NCBI GenBank assembly: GCA_026929865.2
Contig: CM049395.1
Coordinates: 36,346,001 to 36,410,000, forward strand
DNA: 64,000 nt
Direction of reading: 5' to 3'
From: Hyperoplus lanceolatus
Lineage: Eukaryota; Chordata; Actinopteri; Uranoscopiformes; Ammodytidae
The notes under the pieces were generated by a model. It saw nothing but the letters and a program-made list of their open reading frames with translations. It had not been told where the DNA came from and did no database searches. The translations under genes were made by a program, and so were the position numbers. Every line of letters starts with the position of its first letter. Positions within the stretch are counted from its first letter, which is position 1. Of the stretch, positions 25,177-33,330 are shown in pieces.

Positions 25177-26238
25177 GTTAATAATAATTATATATATATA
25201 TATCTGTTAATAATAATTATATATATATATATCTGTTAATAATAATTATATATATATATATGTTAATAATAATTAACAGATATAACAACATATTGAGAAA
25301 TGGATACTCTACAAATTTAAAAAATACAAGAATACTTTACCTATTACTATTCTTGGAGTCTTCTTCACTGTTTTTGGAATCTGCGTCAGCCTCTTGGGCC
25401 TGTTTGGGGTCCGCCTCCCCCTTGGCACACTGCGTCAGCCTGTCTCCTTCCTTCTGCTGACCCACGTCAGAGCACAAGAAGGTGTTGAGCTCCCACAATG
25501 CCTTACAAGCGGCCCTCAAGTCGGGATCGCAACAGTTTTGTCCTTTGGCGTCCTCGCTGTGCCAGGGTATGGCAAAGAGCCGCGTGTCCAGGTAGCGGTA
25601 GGTGTGTCCCGGCTCCCCTAGCAGAGCACGAGACACTGCGGTGAAAACGTCCCGGTCACGGATGCGGACCAGGTCTCTCAGCAGACAGCCCTTCCTCCTC
25701 AGGGTGAGCAGGGCAGACTGCACCCGGCCATGGAGCTCAGCAGGCACCGAGCAGGACCGCCTCAGGACCAGGCCCGAGTAACTAGAGTCCCACTAGGAAA
25801 CACAAAGACAGGACATCATTTTCATAACAGATTTACCAAGCCAAACGAAAAGACAGATCTTACTGAAAGTTAATGATTAGCCAAACATATATCCCTATGG
25901 TCTTTTGAGTGTATAACACAGCACAGGGCTATTAAGAGTATTGAGGGCCACGAGAGAGAAAAAAATTAGGTTGTTTTTTTTTTATTATGCACACAGAAAA
26001 AAAATTAAAAGTCAAGAATAAAGTCGAAATTTCAATATTGAAATGCACAGTTTAGACTGCGATAAAATGTGGGAATATGTTACAGTAGGCAAAAGGCTGC
26101 TAAAGGTCCTTGAAAGTACAGCTGTAGCAATCATTAGTCTGGAAATGTGGCTCAGCTCACCAGTTGCTGAAAGCCCCGATCGGAAGGTCCCAGAAAGGGG
26201 ATCTTCTGGTCACCCAACTCCTGTAGCAGCCTCCGCCT
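8996..26238 (-). CDS. fto: fto, alpha-ketoglutarate-dependent RNA demethylase (exons 2-8, partial)
   Basis: This is the gene span, joined from seven minus-strand exons: 26238-26161, 25792-25341, 24524-23926, 19522-19397, 15853-15774, 15114-14971 and 9115-8996. All introns are GT-AG and all phases agree, giving 533 continuous codons without a stop. FTO is a nuclear Fe(II)/2-oxoglutarate dioxygenase that removes the methyl group from m6A and cap-adjacent m6Am in RNA. Diagnostic family blocks are visible: [34 protein letters not shown] (iron-binding HxD), [10 protein letters not shown] with the distal His, [11 protein letters not shown] with the 2-oxoglutarate-binding Arg, and [18 protein letters not shown] across the exon 7/8 junction. 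The matching part of human FTO is about 375 residues, so this protein is roughly 150 residues longer, nearly all of it in one acidic loop. The short N-terminal exon 1 and the C-terminal exon(s) lie outside the window. Identity as FTO is very secure from recalled family sequence; exon numbers assume a single coding exon 1. Confidence 0.96.
9119..9187. repeat. (CA)n abutting the exon 8 acceptor
   Basis: This CA run has a few CG and TA interruptions and is followed by a short TA run. In the transcript it is a UG tract immediately upstream of the acceptor AG at 9116-9117, taking the place of the polypyrimidine tract. UG repeats in this position are known sites for TDP-43 and CELF proteins in other genes. 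Confidence 0.96.
9841..9920. repeat. Degenerate (CA)n block
   Basis: Two CA-rich runs separated by CAGTCCTT sit in intron 7, less than 1 kb from exon 8. Confidence 0.95.
14971..15114 (-). CDS. fto: fto exon 7 (start of C-terminal helical domain)
   Basis: This is 144 nt, exactly 48 codons in phase 0. It begins [20 protein letters not shown] and ends [15 protein letters not shown]. It matches the opening of the FTO C-terminal domain, a helical bundle that packs on and stabilises the catalytic domain. The acceptor is CTGTTTCTGTTCCTTCGACCAG in shortened form (pyrimidine-rich, ending at 15115) and the donor is GTGGGTGC from 14970. The middle part (Leu-His-Thr-Asp-Pro-Glu-Thr-Gly) differs from mammals, as expected for a surface turn. 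Confidence 0.95.
15115..15773 (-). other. fto: fto intron 6
   Basis: This is a short 659-nt intron. Its middle carries a poly-T run (15319-15336), the 3' end of a LINE on the plus strand (about 15440-15533) and an ATT trinucleotide repeat (15511-15532). Nothing else is recognisable. Confidence 0.85.
15440..15533 (+). mobile_element. LINE 3' end fragment with (ATT)n tail
   Basis: AAGCACTTTGAATTGTCTTG, then GTGTCATATAAATAAACTTG followed by CCTTGCC and a tail of ATT units, matches the 3' untranslated end of L2-type LINEs in fish. It is a short, 5'-truncated copy in intron 6. The family is assigned from memory. Confidence 0.55.
15774..15853 (-). CDS. fto: fto exon 6 (distal His and 2OG-binding Arg)
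   Basis: This exon is 80 nt. After the split Asp codon it reads [13 protein letters not shown], then [13 protein letters not shown]. The His before Cys-Val-Leu is the third Fe(II) ligand (human His307), and the Arg in ARFSS is the 2-oxoglutarate carboxylate-binding residue (human Arg316); their spacing of nine residues is kept. The acceptor is TTTCCTGTTTTCACCAG and the donor is GTGAGAAG. The exon leaves in phase 0. It completes the catalytic double-stranded beta-helix, so the enzyme is expected to be active. Confidence 0.96.
16260..16560. promoter_or_regulatory. Candidate conserved non-coding element (intron 5)
   Basis: This complex stretch contains ACCAATAATTAATTTAGC and, next to it, GTGACAGAGCTGTCATTC with the inverted pair TGACAG/CTGTCA. 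TGACAG is a core for TALE homeodomain factors (Meis, Pknox, Tgif). There are no repeats and no coding frame. The regulatory role is a guess. Confidence 0.3.
17275..17361. repeat. (GT)43 microsatellite
   Basis: This is an uninterrupted GT run in intron 5, with degenerate GTGC units to 17400. Confidence 0.97.
19286..19369. repeat. (TG)42 just after the exon 5 donor
   Basis: In the transcript this is a (CA)42 tract starting 27 nt after the exon 5 5' splice site. It is complementary to the UG tract on the other side of the exon. Confidence 0.98.
19397..19522 (-). CDS. fto: fto exon 5
   Basis: This 126-nt exon finishes the split Gly codon and encodes [13 protein letters not shown], then [20 protein letters not shown], then SGDCYYMR. 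It matches the FTO strand containing the cofactor-contacting Tyr in the Gly-Asp-Cys-Tyr block. The 3' splice site is unusual: TACGACAG directly follows a long TG repeat instead of a normal polypyrimidine tract. The donor is GTACTA, a weaker match than GTRAGT. The length is a multiple of three and the entry and exit phases match, so skipping would keep the frame but delete part of the beta-helix core. Confidence 0.94.
19530..19578. repeat. (CA)24 at the exon 5 acceptor
   Basis: In the transcript this is a (UG)24 tract ending 7 nt before exon 5 begins, with only ACGACAG between. It replaces the usual polypyrimidine tract. Confidence 0.98.
19745..20051. mobile_element. Degraded MITE-like repeat with ATGGCGG core
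   Basis: The right end reads GAAACTGGACCTTTAA, resembling the TTAAAGGTSCAGT terminus of the MITE at 24557-24939 in inverted orientation. The interior contains CTACTGTAGAAACAT, CAACATGGCGGC and ATGTAGATATAAAAGG, blocks I recognise from a common fish palindromic MITE. The left boundary is unclear. It has no coding potential. Confidence 0.5.
22030..22480. promoter_or_regulatory. Candidate conserved non-coding element (intron 4)
   Basis: This complex sequence without repeats has motifs such as CCATAATTAGGAGG, CAGATAATTGC, GATAAGGC (twice) and TTTGATAATGCC, which are homeodomain- and GATA-like words. It borders the nested transposons to the right. Low confidence without alignment. Confidence 0.28.
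22577..23861. mobile_element. TTAA-type MITE, copy B, interrupted by a hAT element
   Basis: The left part AGTCAGTGATTCTAGAGAAT then GCTTGTTGT, and the right part TGATTTTGACAAGAAGTTAT then TTTTGACAACAAACGTTCTC, are the same family as the 865-1104 element, in the same order. The terminal bases have decayed. The copy is split by the insertion at 22672-23646. It lies in intron 4 and ends about 60 nt from the exon 4 donor. Confidence 0.6.
22672..23646. mobile_element. Non-autonomous hAT-type element with 8-bp target duplication
   Basis: This 975-bp element has termini TAGGCCTGGGCGATATG and CATATCGCCCAGCCCTA (inverted repeats with one mismatch), flanked by a perfect 8-bp duplication GTGTGCGC (22664-22671 and 23647-23654). 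Sub-terminal ATATCGTGATAT motifs are repeated at the right end. There is no transposase frame. It has inserted into an older MITE, which gives a relative date. Confidence 0.88.
23926..24524 (-). CDS. fto: fto exon 4 (repeat-expanded loop plus HxD iron-binding core)
   Basis: This exon is 599 nt and completes the split Ser codon from exon 3 (AG|T). The first part encodes about 70 residues of imperfect ten-residue repeats: [30 protein letters not shown], then decayed copies ending near [12 protein letters not shown] Gly/Pro/Ser-rich linker of about 70 residues follows. The conserved catalytic segment then starts with [31 protein letters not shown] and [14 protein letters not shown]. His and Asp of HHDEN are the first two Fe(II) ligands, and the Asn in LLNYM corresponds to a 2-oxoglutarate contact. 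The acceptor is TTTTCCAATAG before 24524 and the donor GTAAGAG begins at 23925. The exon ends with one base of a Gly codon. The repeat part corresponds in position to a loop that is disordered in the human structure; what the expansion does is unknown. Confidence 0.95.
24345..24524 (-). repeat. fto: Coding 30-nt minisatellite in fto exon 4
   Basis: The exon encodes consecutive ten-residue units of the form Asp-x-Glu-Ser-Lys-His-Ser-Glu-Glu-Gly/Trp. Three are clear and at least two more are decayed; related units ([17 protein letters not shown]) sit at the end of exon 3, so the array spans intron 3. On the plus strand the period is visible as recurring CTGTGTTTRGA / CTGTGCTTGGA blocks 30 nt apart. 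The segment is strongly acidic and hydrophilic and predicted to be disordered. Confidence 0.85.
24557..24939. mobile_element. TTAA-flanked MITE in fto intron 3
   Basis: The 383-bp element has ends TTAAAGGTGCAGTGTGTAAT and TCTACACACTGCAGGTTTAA, inverted repeats with a few mismatches, and TTAA on both sides. The interior has AAGATGGCGGCACTAGGCC and AT-rich sequence with no coding frame. It occupies nearly half of intron 3 and stops 32 nt short of the exon 4 acceptor, so it must lie close to, or contribute, the branch-point region. Confidence 0.8.
25122..25280. repeat. AT repeat and 29-bp minisatellite in fto intron 3
   Basis: A TAA run and a long (AT)n tract are followed by units starting CTGTTAATAATAATTATATA at 25175, 25204 and 25233 (29-bp steps), with a shortened copy at 25260. 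The last copy runs into TAATAATTAACAGAT, which is the inverted form of the unit start, so the block can fold into a hairpin. Confidence 0.85.
25341..25792 (-). CDS. fto: fto exon 3 (start of catalytic domain)
   Basis: This exon is 452 nt, entering in phase 0 and leaving with two bases of a codon. It starts [16 protein letters not shown] and runs through [20 protein letters not shown] and [20 protein letters not shown] to LFAIPW. The Arg of VSR, and the Tyr residues of TYRYL that line the active site and contact cofactor or substrate in mammalian FTO, are conserved. The acceptor is TTTCCTAG before 25792 and the donor GTAAAG begins at 25340. After [19 protein letters not shown] the sequence turns into an acidic, serine-rich low-complexity tail (Asp-Ser-Lys-Asn-Ser-Glu-Glu units) that continues into exon 4. 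In mammals, as I remember the gene, this exon and the next are a single large exon 3. Confidence 0.95.
25793..26160 (-). other. fto: fto intron 2
   Basis: This is a short intron of 368 nt, AT-rich with T runs (25974-25982) and A runs (25997-26005). The 5' splice site is GTGAGCTGAG and the 3' splice site TGTGTTTCCTAG. No repeats or other features are seen. Confidence 0.88.
26161..26238 (-). CDS. fto: fto exon 2
   Basis: This 78-nt exon (26 codons, phase 0 at both ends) reads [20 protein letters not shown] then RGFQQL. It matches the N-terminal helix of FTO, which precedes the catalytic core (human: a Leu-Leu-Glu-Glu-Leu block, then a Tyr-Leu-Thr-Pro turn and a Phe-Tyr-Gln-Gln-Trp end). The acceptor is a pyrimidine-rich TTGCCTTCCTCAG ending at 26239 and the donor is GTGAGC at 26160-26155. 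The next exon opens with Trp, restoring the Gln-Gln-x-Trp order. The first base could shift by a codon if a nearby AG were used, but this choice keeps phase and length in line with the family. Confidence 0.9.
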
Positions 26239-26821
26239 CTGAGGAAGGCAACACGGAATGGTAAGTACATGTAAAAGTATAACACAGCAAACGAAGACAT
26301 GTGGCACTTTATTGTGAAGAACACTATTTAAAATACTATTAAGAAATAGTAAACATCTTCAGTGTGAATTGTCACAGTAGCATCACACATCGGAGTAAAG
26401 GGACTAACAATAACAAATTAAAATCATATAAACTGAACCACCCAAAGACATGAGCCATCAGGTGTTTGGAAATCAAATAAATAAATACATTTCAACAAAT
26501 GATGCTCACACAACTGACTGAGATATCACAGCCCCCCACCCCCCCTCATCCCCCTCACCCCTTGACAACCAGTCATTTTCATTGACGTCTCGCATCTTTA
26601 TGATTGGGTGAAGGATGCCGTGGGGTTTCTCACAACCTTATAAAAGATGCCCTGTGCCATGCGGAGCTCCTCCAATAACAACCACAAACCTGGCGGACGG
26701 ATCAAAGCACTTTTCATTGGGACGCATTCCATTCGGACCTGTAAATCCAATGGCAACTAGCATAAAAAATATATATGCCCAAATAAATTTCACAACTATT
26801 TCCCCACCCTGCCTCATGATG

Positions 26822-26955
<134 letters not shown>

Positions 26956-27794
26956 TGTTCATTCCAAACAGGTGCAAACACAAATGCAGTCTCTGCATGG
27001 TGTCTCAGCAAGGAGAGAATGTCACCGCCATGCCACCGTCCTTTTACACCTTTGTAAAGTGTTTCATGAATGGCCTCCGTGCATCAACCATCCAGCGGAT
27101 GTGACTGTTTAAGGAGCACCGAACCCTGTTTATAATTCCGAGACATTTACAACAGGCGTCTCACATTTCTTTCAGCCCTAAAAATGACAAAGACCTCATG
27201 TGGCACACTGCGGGGGAATACGGGTGCCGACTAGCCAAAATATGTCCTTCTAGAGACTTCCAAAGTGGAAATAAAATATCCACGTTATAACATTAAAGTG
27301 CAGGTATAAAATGATGTGTCTCCTGACTGGAGAGAGTGGAGTTCGATCAAAGAGAGGGCAAGCGTTGAAAGTATGTGCATTAAAGACAGGAGTGTAGAAA
27401 AAAGCAGATCCCAATATGGTAAGCAGAAGAAATAGGAGGGCATCAGATGTGAAGCAGCTTGGTGAATTTACCTTCAGGGCTGAATCTTTACCTTAGGCTA
27501 AACAACACAAACACCTGCTTGCAAAAGTTTTCTTATAGGATGCACACATGAGCGTACAACACACAGCACAGGCCCCTCCAAGTTATCCGGGAACAAACAA
27601 AAACAGACTTGCAGACAGTTGGTGTGTATATCTAAAAAACAAAACAACATGCACTATTCATGGCCAGGCTGCATTCAAAGGCCGTTGGAAGAGAATTGAC
27701 AACCTGACACATATTCATTGGTGTCAAATTCTAGCTTGTGACAGAAGCTCAAGATATCAAGGTGAGGCTCTGGGCTAGTGTTGTATGTGTTTCC

Positions 27795-27963
<169 letters not shown>

Positions 27964-28163
27964 TGTGTGTCTGTGTGTCTGTTTGTGTGTGTTTTTATCA
28001 GTGCTGTGCTGCAGTGAGTCCTTACACACTCCCATATCCTGGCATCCATCTAGTGTAGATGTGCGCATGTGTGTGCACATAAGTGAGATCATTACAGTCT
28101 GCTTTGGTCACAGTGTGCAAAGCTCCACTGTGTGTACACAAGCACAAAAGTGTGTCCTCATAC

Positions 28164-28294
<131 letters not shown>

Positions 28295-31200
28295 AGCTCC
28301 AATAGATAGATACGCACACACAGATACATCATGCCCATCCGAAGAAGAAAAAAAACGCGCAGCCAGGGTAGCGAGCGTGATGCCTCAACCCCAATCGCAC
28401 ACAACCAGGGCTGTCACACACATGTCAAATGCATCAAGCTACTCAGAAATTCCACAGAAAAAAAAAGAAAGACAAGAAGTTACTGGAGCCGACTGAAGCA
28501 GATGGAGTCTCACAGTATCAAGAGGACCGCTGTGTCTGTCTCCTTGTCTCCTTGCACCTGATTCTAAAAAGGAAAACCACCAGCCGCACAAAAAAAGGGA
28601 AACGGTCTGCGTTTCCACTCAGACCCCAAGAAAACGAGATTACCAATCCCATAATAACACTGATGCGTCACGGTAGCCGGGGCCAATCGTCTGCGCTGAG
28701 TGATATATCTGATGCTTTTTTTTCTTCTTCTTTTTTTAATCTCTCTCTCTCTCTCTCTCTCTTCCTTGATGGGATTATTTCCTCAGCCGGACTGTTTATC
28801 ACAGCCAAACACATTAGGTAGAATAGGACTCAATTGGTTTGCTTTGATCTTGGCCCATAACAGATATCAAACTGTGTATACCGTGCATTTATTAATTTAG
28901 TTTCTTCCCACATCTGTGACACTTCAACAGACACTTTCTTCAAAGCCTTCTTTTCAGAGTAGATTAATGTCCGCCGCTTAGCATCAATTGCTCAAAATGG
29001 CCGGATAACTTCGCTGCTGCAGGGATAAAAACACTTCCAGTCTAACCTGTGCCTGCCCCAGAGGGTCCATTTGAACATGCTGTATGTATGTGGTAGGACT
29101 GCTGAAGAAGGACACATTCGCCTCACAGGACTTGTCTAGATTTGGCTGATGCATCACCATCACTGTAGCTAAAAACTACAATGTAAAGTAAGCCCTGAAG
29201 GCATCTTGAGAAGTGGAAGTGTCCCCACATTTGGAAACCTTTCCAGTGCATCCCTTTTGGTTGTTCTTGTTCAGTAAGGCAAGAAATTCTTCTTTCAATC
29301 TTGGCGGATACCTAGATTTTTTCAGATGTATGCTCATGCACTACAATGTGAGGCAAGAAGAAGTAGACCATATTTTCTTCAAGAAATCCAACCAAAGGAG
29401 GGCAGCCTTTTTACTCTTTTGATACAAGTGCTACCCTAGACCGCATACAGGCCTTGTGAAGTTCCAGGGGATGACGTGATGAGAGATAGCTGTGTATTAG
29501 AGCTCGCTGTTTAAACAGCAAGCCATTGGTACTTGTGTGACACCCATTTCAGAACGGGTCCTCCTCTGCAAAAGTGAAGGTGAGTCAACAGTTTTGACAT
29601 GTCGGCTGTAAAACGCCGGGAGTCAAACAGACGGACAACCCGAGTACATCAAAGGCGCTTCCGCCCCGGTCCATTTGGCACCGGATTGAAGAATGTAGGG
29701 AGCTGGTGTGAAGCGACACAGGCCGTGGAGAAGGGCAGGGAGTGCCCGCCCGAGCAGAACATTTTGTGTTTGCATGTGTGATACACGGAAAATCTGTAGG
29801 AAAATAACCAAAGAGAATCCATACACATGGGGAGCAAACACTGGAATCAAAAGGCTCTTCTTCAGCCAATGGTAGTCCAGTTTGTTCCATAAAGGTCTAT
29901 AGTTCGAGGTCTACCTCATCTTCAGGGTATGCCACTAGGTTCAACTATGGTGAGATAACACAGCACCTAAGTGCCACCACACACAACCCTACACAAGCAC
30001 ACACATACACGACCACACACATGCTTTGGTTGCAGTGCTTCTTGCTGTGTACTGTAGAGTTGTATGACTTCACTACCTTTTTTCCTTCCTAGAATATACA
30101 TCTAAAAATATTTCCATCCTACTTAATACACAAACTGAAAAATAGCAGCTTGTGTACTAGATGTACAATGTGTGGAAAGGCCTTGTTCAAACTAGTCTCA
30201 CAAATTATACTTCTGGGCAAAGGTTAACCATTTCTCACTTCTGACGTATTGTTTACAGCCACTTGTGGCATTCATTTATTTTAAGAATACAAGCTTAAAG
30301 TTGGGTGACTCAATGTGACGGCTAACTGGGCTGGACTGGTCAATGGCTAACTGGAATGTGTGGGAGTTGACCTTAAGAGTGGGAGGCATCGGTAATGTGT
30401 AACCCCATGTCTCCACACACCTGCCCAGGACCAGCCTATGAATATGAATTGGAATGTGAGAGCAAGAGGTCGATGTTTTCAGAAACATCTTGAAATTGGC
30501 TTTAAGCTACTTTTCTTGCTGATATTGATTTGTCTCTGGATAATCTGTATTATCCTGAGATGTAATTACAGACTCAATTTGGCATGTAGGTCTAGCCTAC
30601 ATTTGCAAATCATCTCTAATGCAAGGTCGTCCACCCAAACCATGCAAGCAATATGGGTCAGATGTTCATGTCCGTTATTAAGAACATAATCCTCGACATG
30701 TTTCTCATATAGACACATATTGCAGATAATAACATTGAGGATGAATGATATCCCACCAACTACTGCATATTTTTTCAAATCAGTGGAGTGAACATATAGC
30801 GACAGACACATTGAGCATGTGTTCAGCGGGGGTCCACAGGTGGGGTAGGTGATGACAAATGGTAGACAGGTCGGCCAGGGCCTGTCAATTGTTGTTGGAT
30901 GCTGAGGGCTGCGATGTTCATTTCACCTCGTGACAGGTCGGTGGGCAACATGATCATTAATATCAGAACGTTTCCATCCATCCATCTACATGAACGAGAG
31001 GCCATTTGTTTTAAAGGGCTGGCGCTGGGTAGACCTTTCACGCCCTGCTTATAACACTGATCCAAGCACATCACTGGAGCTGCGGGGGACCACTGCCACT
31101 GTCATTAATTAGATTCAGACACGTACACACACATACAATGTGAGCACCCTTTATTACTAAATGTCAAACGTGACGTGCGAAATGAGGTGCACCAAATGCA

Positions 31201-32715
31201 CTACTCTGTGTGCGCCATTTTAACTAAACACTCAAGTCCTATCCAATTCTCTCTTTGTATGTCGTACACTTTTTCTTAATATAAGTACACACACATATTA
31301 AGCCGCTCTTCTGGTCATCCCAGGGAACGTGTAATTCTGTCAAGTGGGGATGTGCGTGCGATGCATGTGAAAAAGAAGGCAATGAAGAAAGTACCTCATC
31401 TGTTTTTTGAACTCTCCGTCTCTCTCGCCCACACCTGTCAGGCTTACAGAGAGACCCGGGTTACCAGATCAATCATTCAAAAGTATTTACAAATGCACAA
31501 AGCCAGACACAGACAGGTTGGCACATGGCCACTCTGTTTAAGTGCTTTTCAATGTGCCTGTGGTGTCAACATCTATTTCACACTTATCTACACCTCAAAG
31601 GGGGAAAAAAAGATGTTTCTGTGACCTTTAGCAGGTGTCAAATCTGGAGAGAAGAAGAGGGGAAAAGAAGGGAGGGAGAGGAGGGCGATTTAAGAGATCT
31701 GTCGATGTATGCCTTACATAACCTTTTTATTTGTCCGGGGGAGATTGACCGAGCATGCTCTTTATCAGAAACATACTAGCAGCTTCACACTCACTCACTT
31801 ATACAATTTCACACACGGGAGCTGCAGTACTTCCAAAGATTTCTGGAAGACTGTAAAAACTTTCACCATTCTTTGCTGGAGGAGCTATAGGGATTAAACG
31901 TCTTTATCAAGGGGTATCTTGACCTTTAAACACAGCACAGAATTCAAACCATTGCTGTTGTGATGAACAAGAGCCATAGCCTTATGATGTCTTGGCTACC
32001 AGCAATGATATACAGGGGGCCCTTTACCATTTTGCCTTAACTGTTAGTTTGCGGTCGGGACATGCTGTTTCCATTAAGATTATGTCGATCGGAAAAAAAG
32101 CTTTTTAGTTTTCACCTTCAAAATTACAACGTGCTTTCATGAGGTCAGCTGTTTTCCATGTGGAATGGCCGGTTTTAATGCAGACGCAGTCCCTTGGTAT
32201 TCAGGCAGGGTCCAGTTCAGCTTTCAGAGGGAAAGTCATGGGAAAGAGTGAGAAAATGAGTACTGGAGAAAGATGGAGGGAGCAAAGAGAAGAGAGGAAG
32301 CAGAGCGTTGATTGAAAGGCTGTGATTAGCAGTTTTCAGCGGGGCACCGGGGACACCAAGTTGTTCTAACAGGGTTGTCGCGTCTCGAGGTGCAGTCAAG
32401 GAGAAGTCAGTGCTTTGGAAAGCTCCCTCGATTTCTCCATTTCCCCCTCCCTTCCTCCGCCGTTTGCTCTCACCAGCCAGCCACACTTTTCCTGCCCCTC
32501 CAAAAAAAATCAATATGGCTGTGCAAAGTGCAGCTTGGTCCAGGGGGAGGTCCGGCTAGCTGTAGGGGTTAGATGCGAAGCTTAAAGAGAGGACAAGAGG
32601 CGTCCTCCAGGCCTTGTCCCACAGGCAGTGTCAAGGACAGACCTGAGGACCAAGGGACTGAGGCCACCAGATTGCCCTTCCCGTCTGCATTCCTCCTTCC
32701 CGCTCTCCCTTTCTC

Positions 32716-32761
<46 letters not shown>

Positions 32762-32762
32762 G
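32716..32762. repeat. (CT)n low-complexity tract
   Basis: This is a CT dinucleotide run with a few T insertions in intron 1. Similar shorter tracts occur at 28740-28762 and, as GA, at 3940-4016 and 59872-59907. Confidence 0.93.
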
Positions 32763-33136
32763 ATGCTGCCTGGGCTTGGCTGGCTCAGCGGGGCAGAAGA
32801 GATCGATAAGCAGGTGGAGCGTTTAAAATCCCCGGCTCTGGTGACTGACGTTACGCTCCTCAGAGCCCAGTAGACCAACACATCGCTCAGGGCAGAGCAG
32901 CTGGATAGATGGATGGATGAGTGGGTGTACGGTGGTCGCACCTAGTCATTGAAAGGTTTGTGATTTGTGACAATAAACAATTCAATAGCACTTAGCCATA
33001 CACAGTGTGTACGGGTGTAGGGCCAGGCTCTTCACACACACTGCCATTGTCTCAACAAGTCACAGATCAGTAGCACTCAGGCAGCAGGTCAGCCAGCTAT
33101 AGACCAACACACCCTGGTACTGTAGCTCACTCTAAA

Positions 33137-33330
33137 GCCTTGTTTCCACGGAGCGGTACAGTTATGTTTGGTACTGTATGGCACGCGTGTATATGTGTGT
33201 CATACCGTACCTGTCAAAAGTGGGCAAGGGTACCAAAATAAGCGAATGGTACCTATTTTGGTCAGCCTTTCTTTGGGGTACCAAGGATTACCGCTTTGAG
33301 CTAAACATACCTTACAAAATTACTGTGGGT
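33137..33330. mobile_element. Possible terminus of a DNA transposon
   Basis: The stretch starts CTTGTTTCCACGGAGCGGTA and contains further GGTACC and GTACTGTA motifs. This resembles the TTTCCACCRAGCGGTAC end of a widespread fish DNA transposon group. No matching inverted end (GGTACCGCT...GTGGAAACA) was found downstream, so the element would be truncated or diverged. The assignment is from memory of the family only. Confidence 0.35.

Larger units (their letters stand above)
24525..25340 (-). other. fto: fto intron 3, inside the acidic repeat
   Basis: This is an 816-nt phase-2 intron that splits the Ser/Glu/Lys repeat between exons 3 and 4. A 383-bp MITE (24557-24939) begins 32 nt from the exon 4 acceptor, and an AT-rich 29-bp minisatellite fills about 25122-25280. 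Together they make up well over half of the intron. In mammals, as I recall, no intron exists here. Confidence 0.85.
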
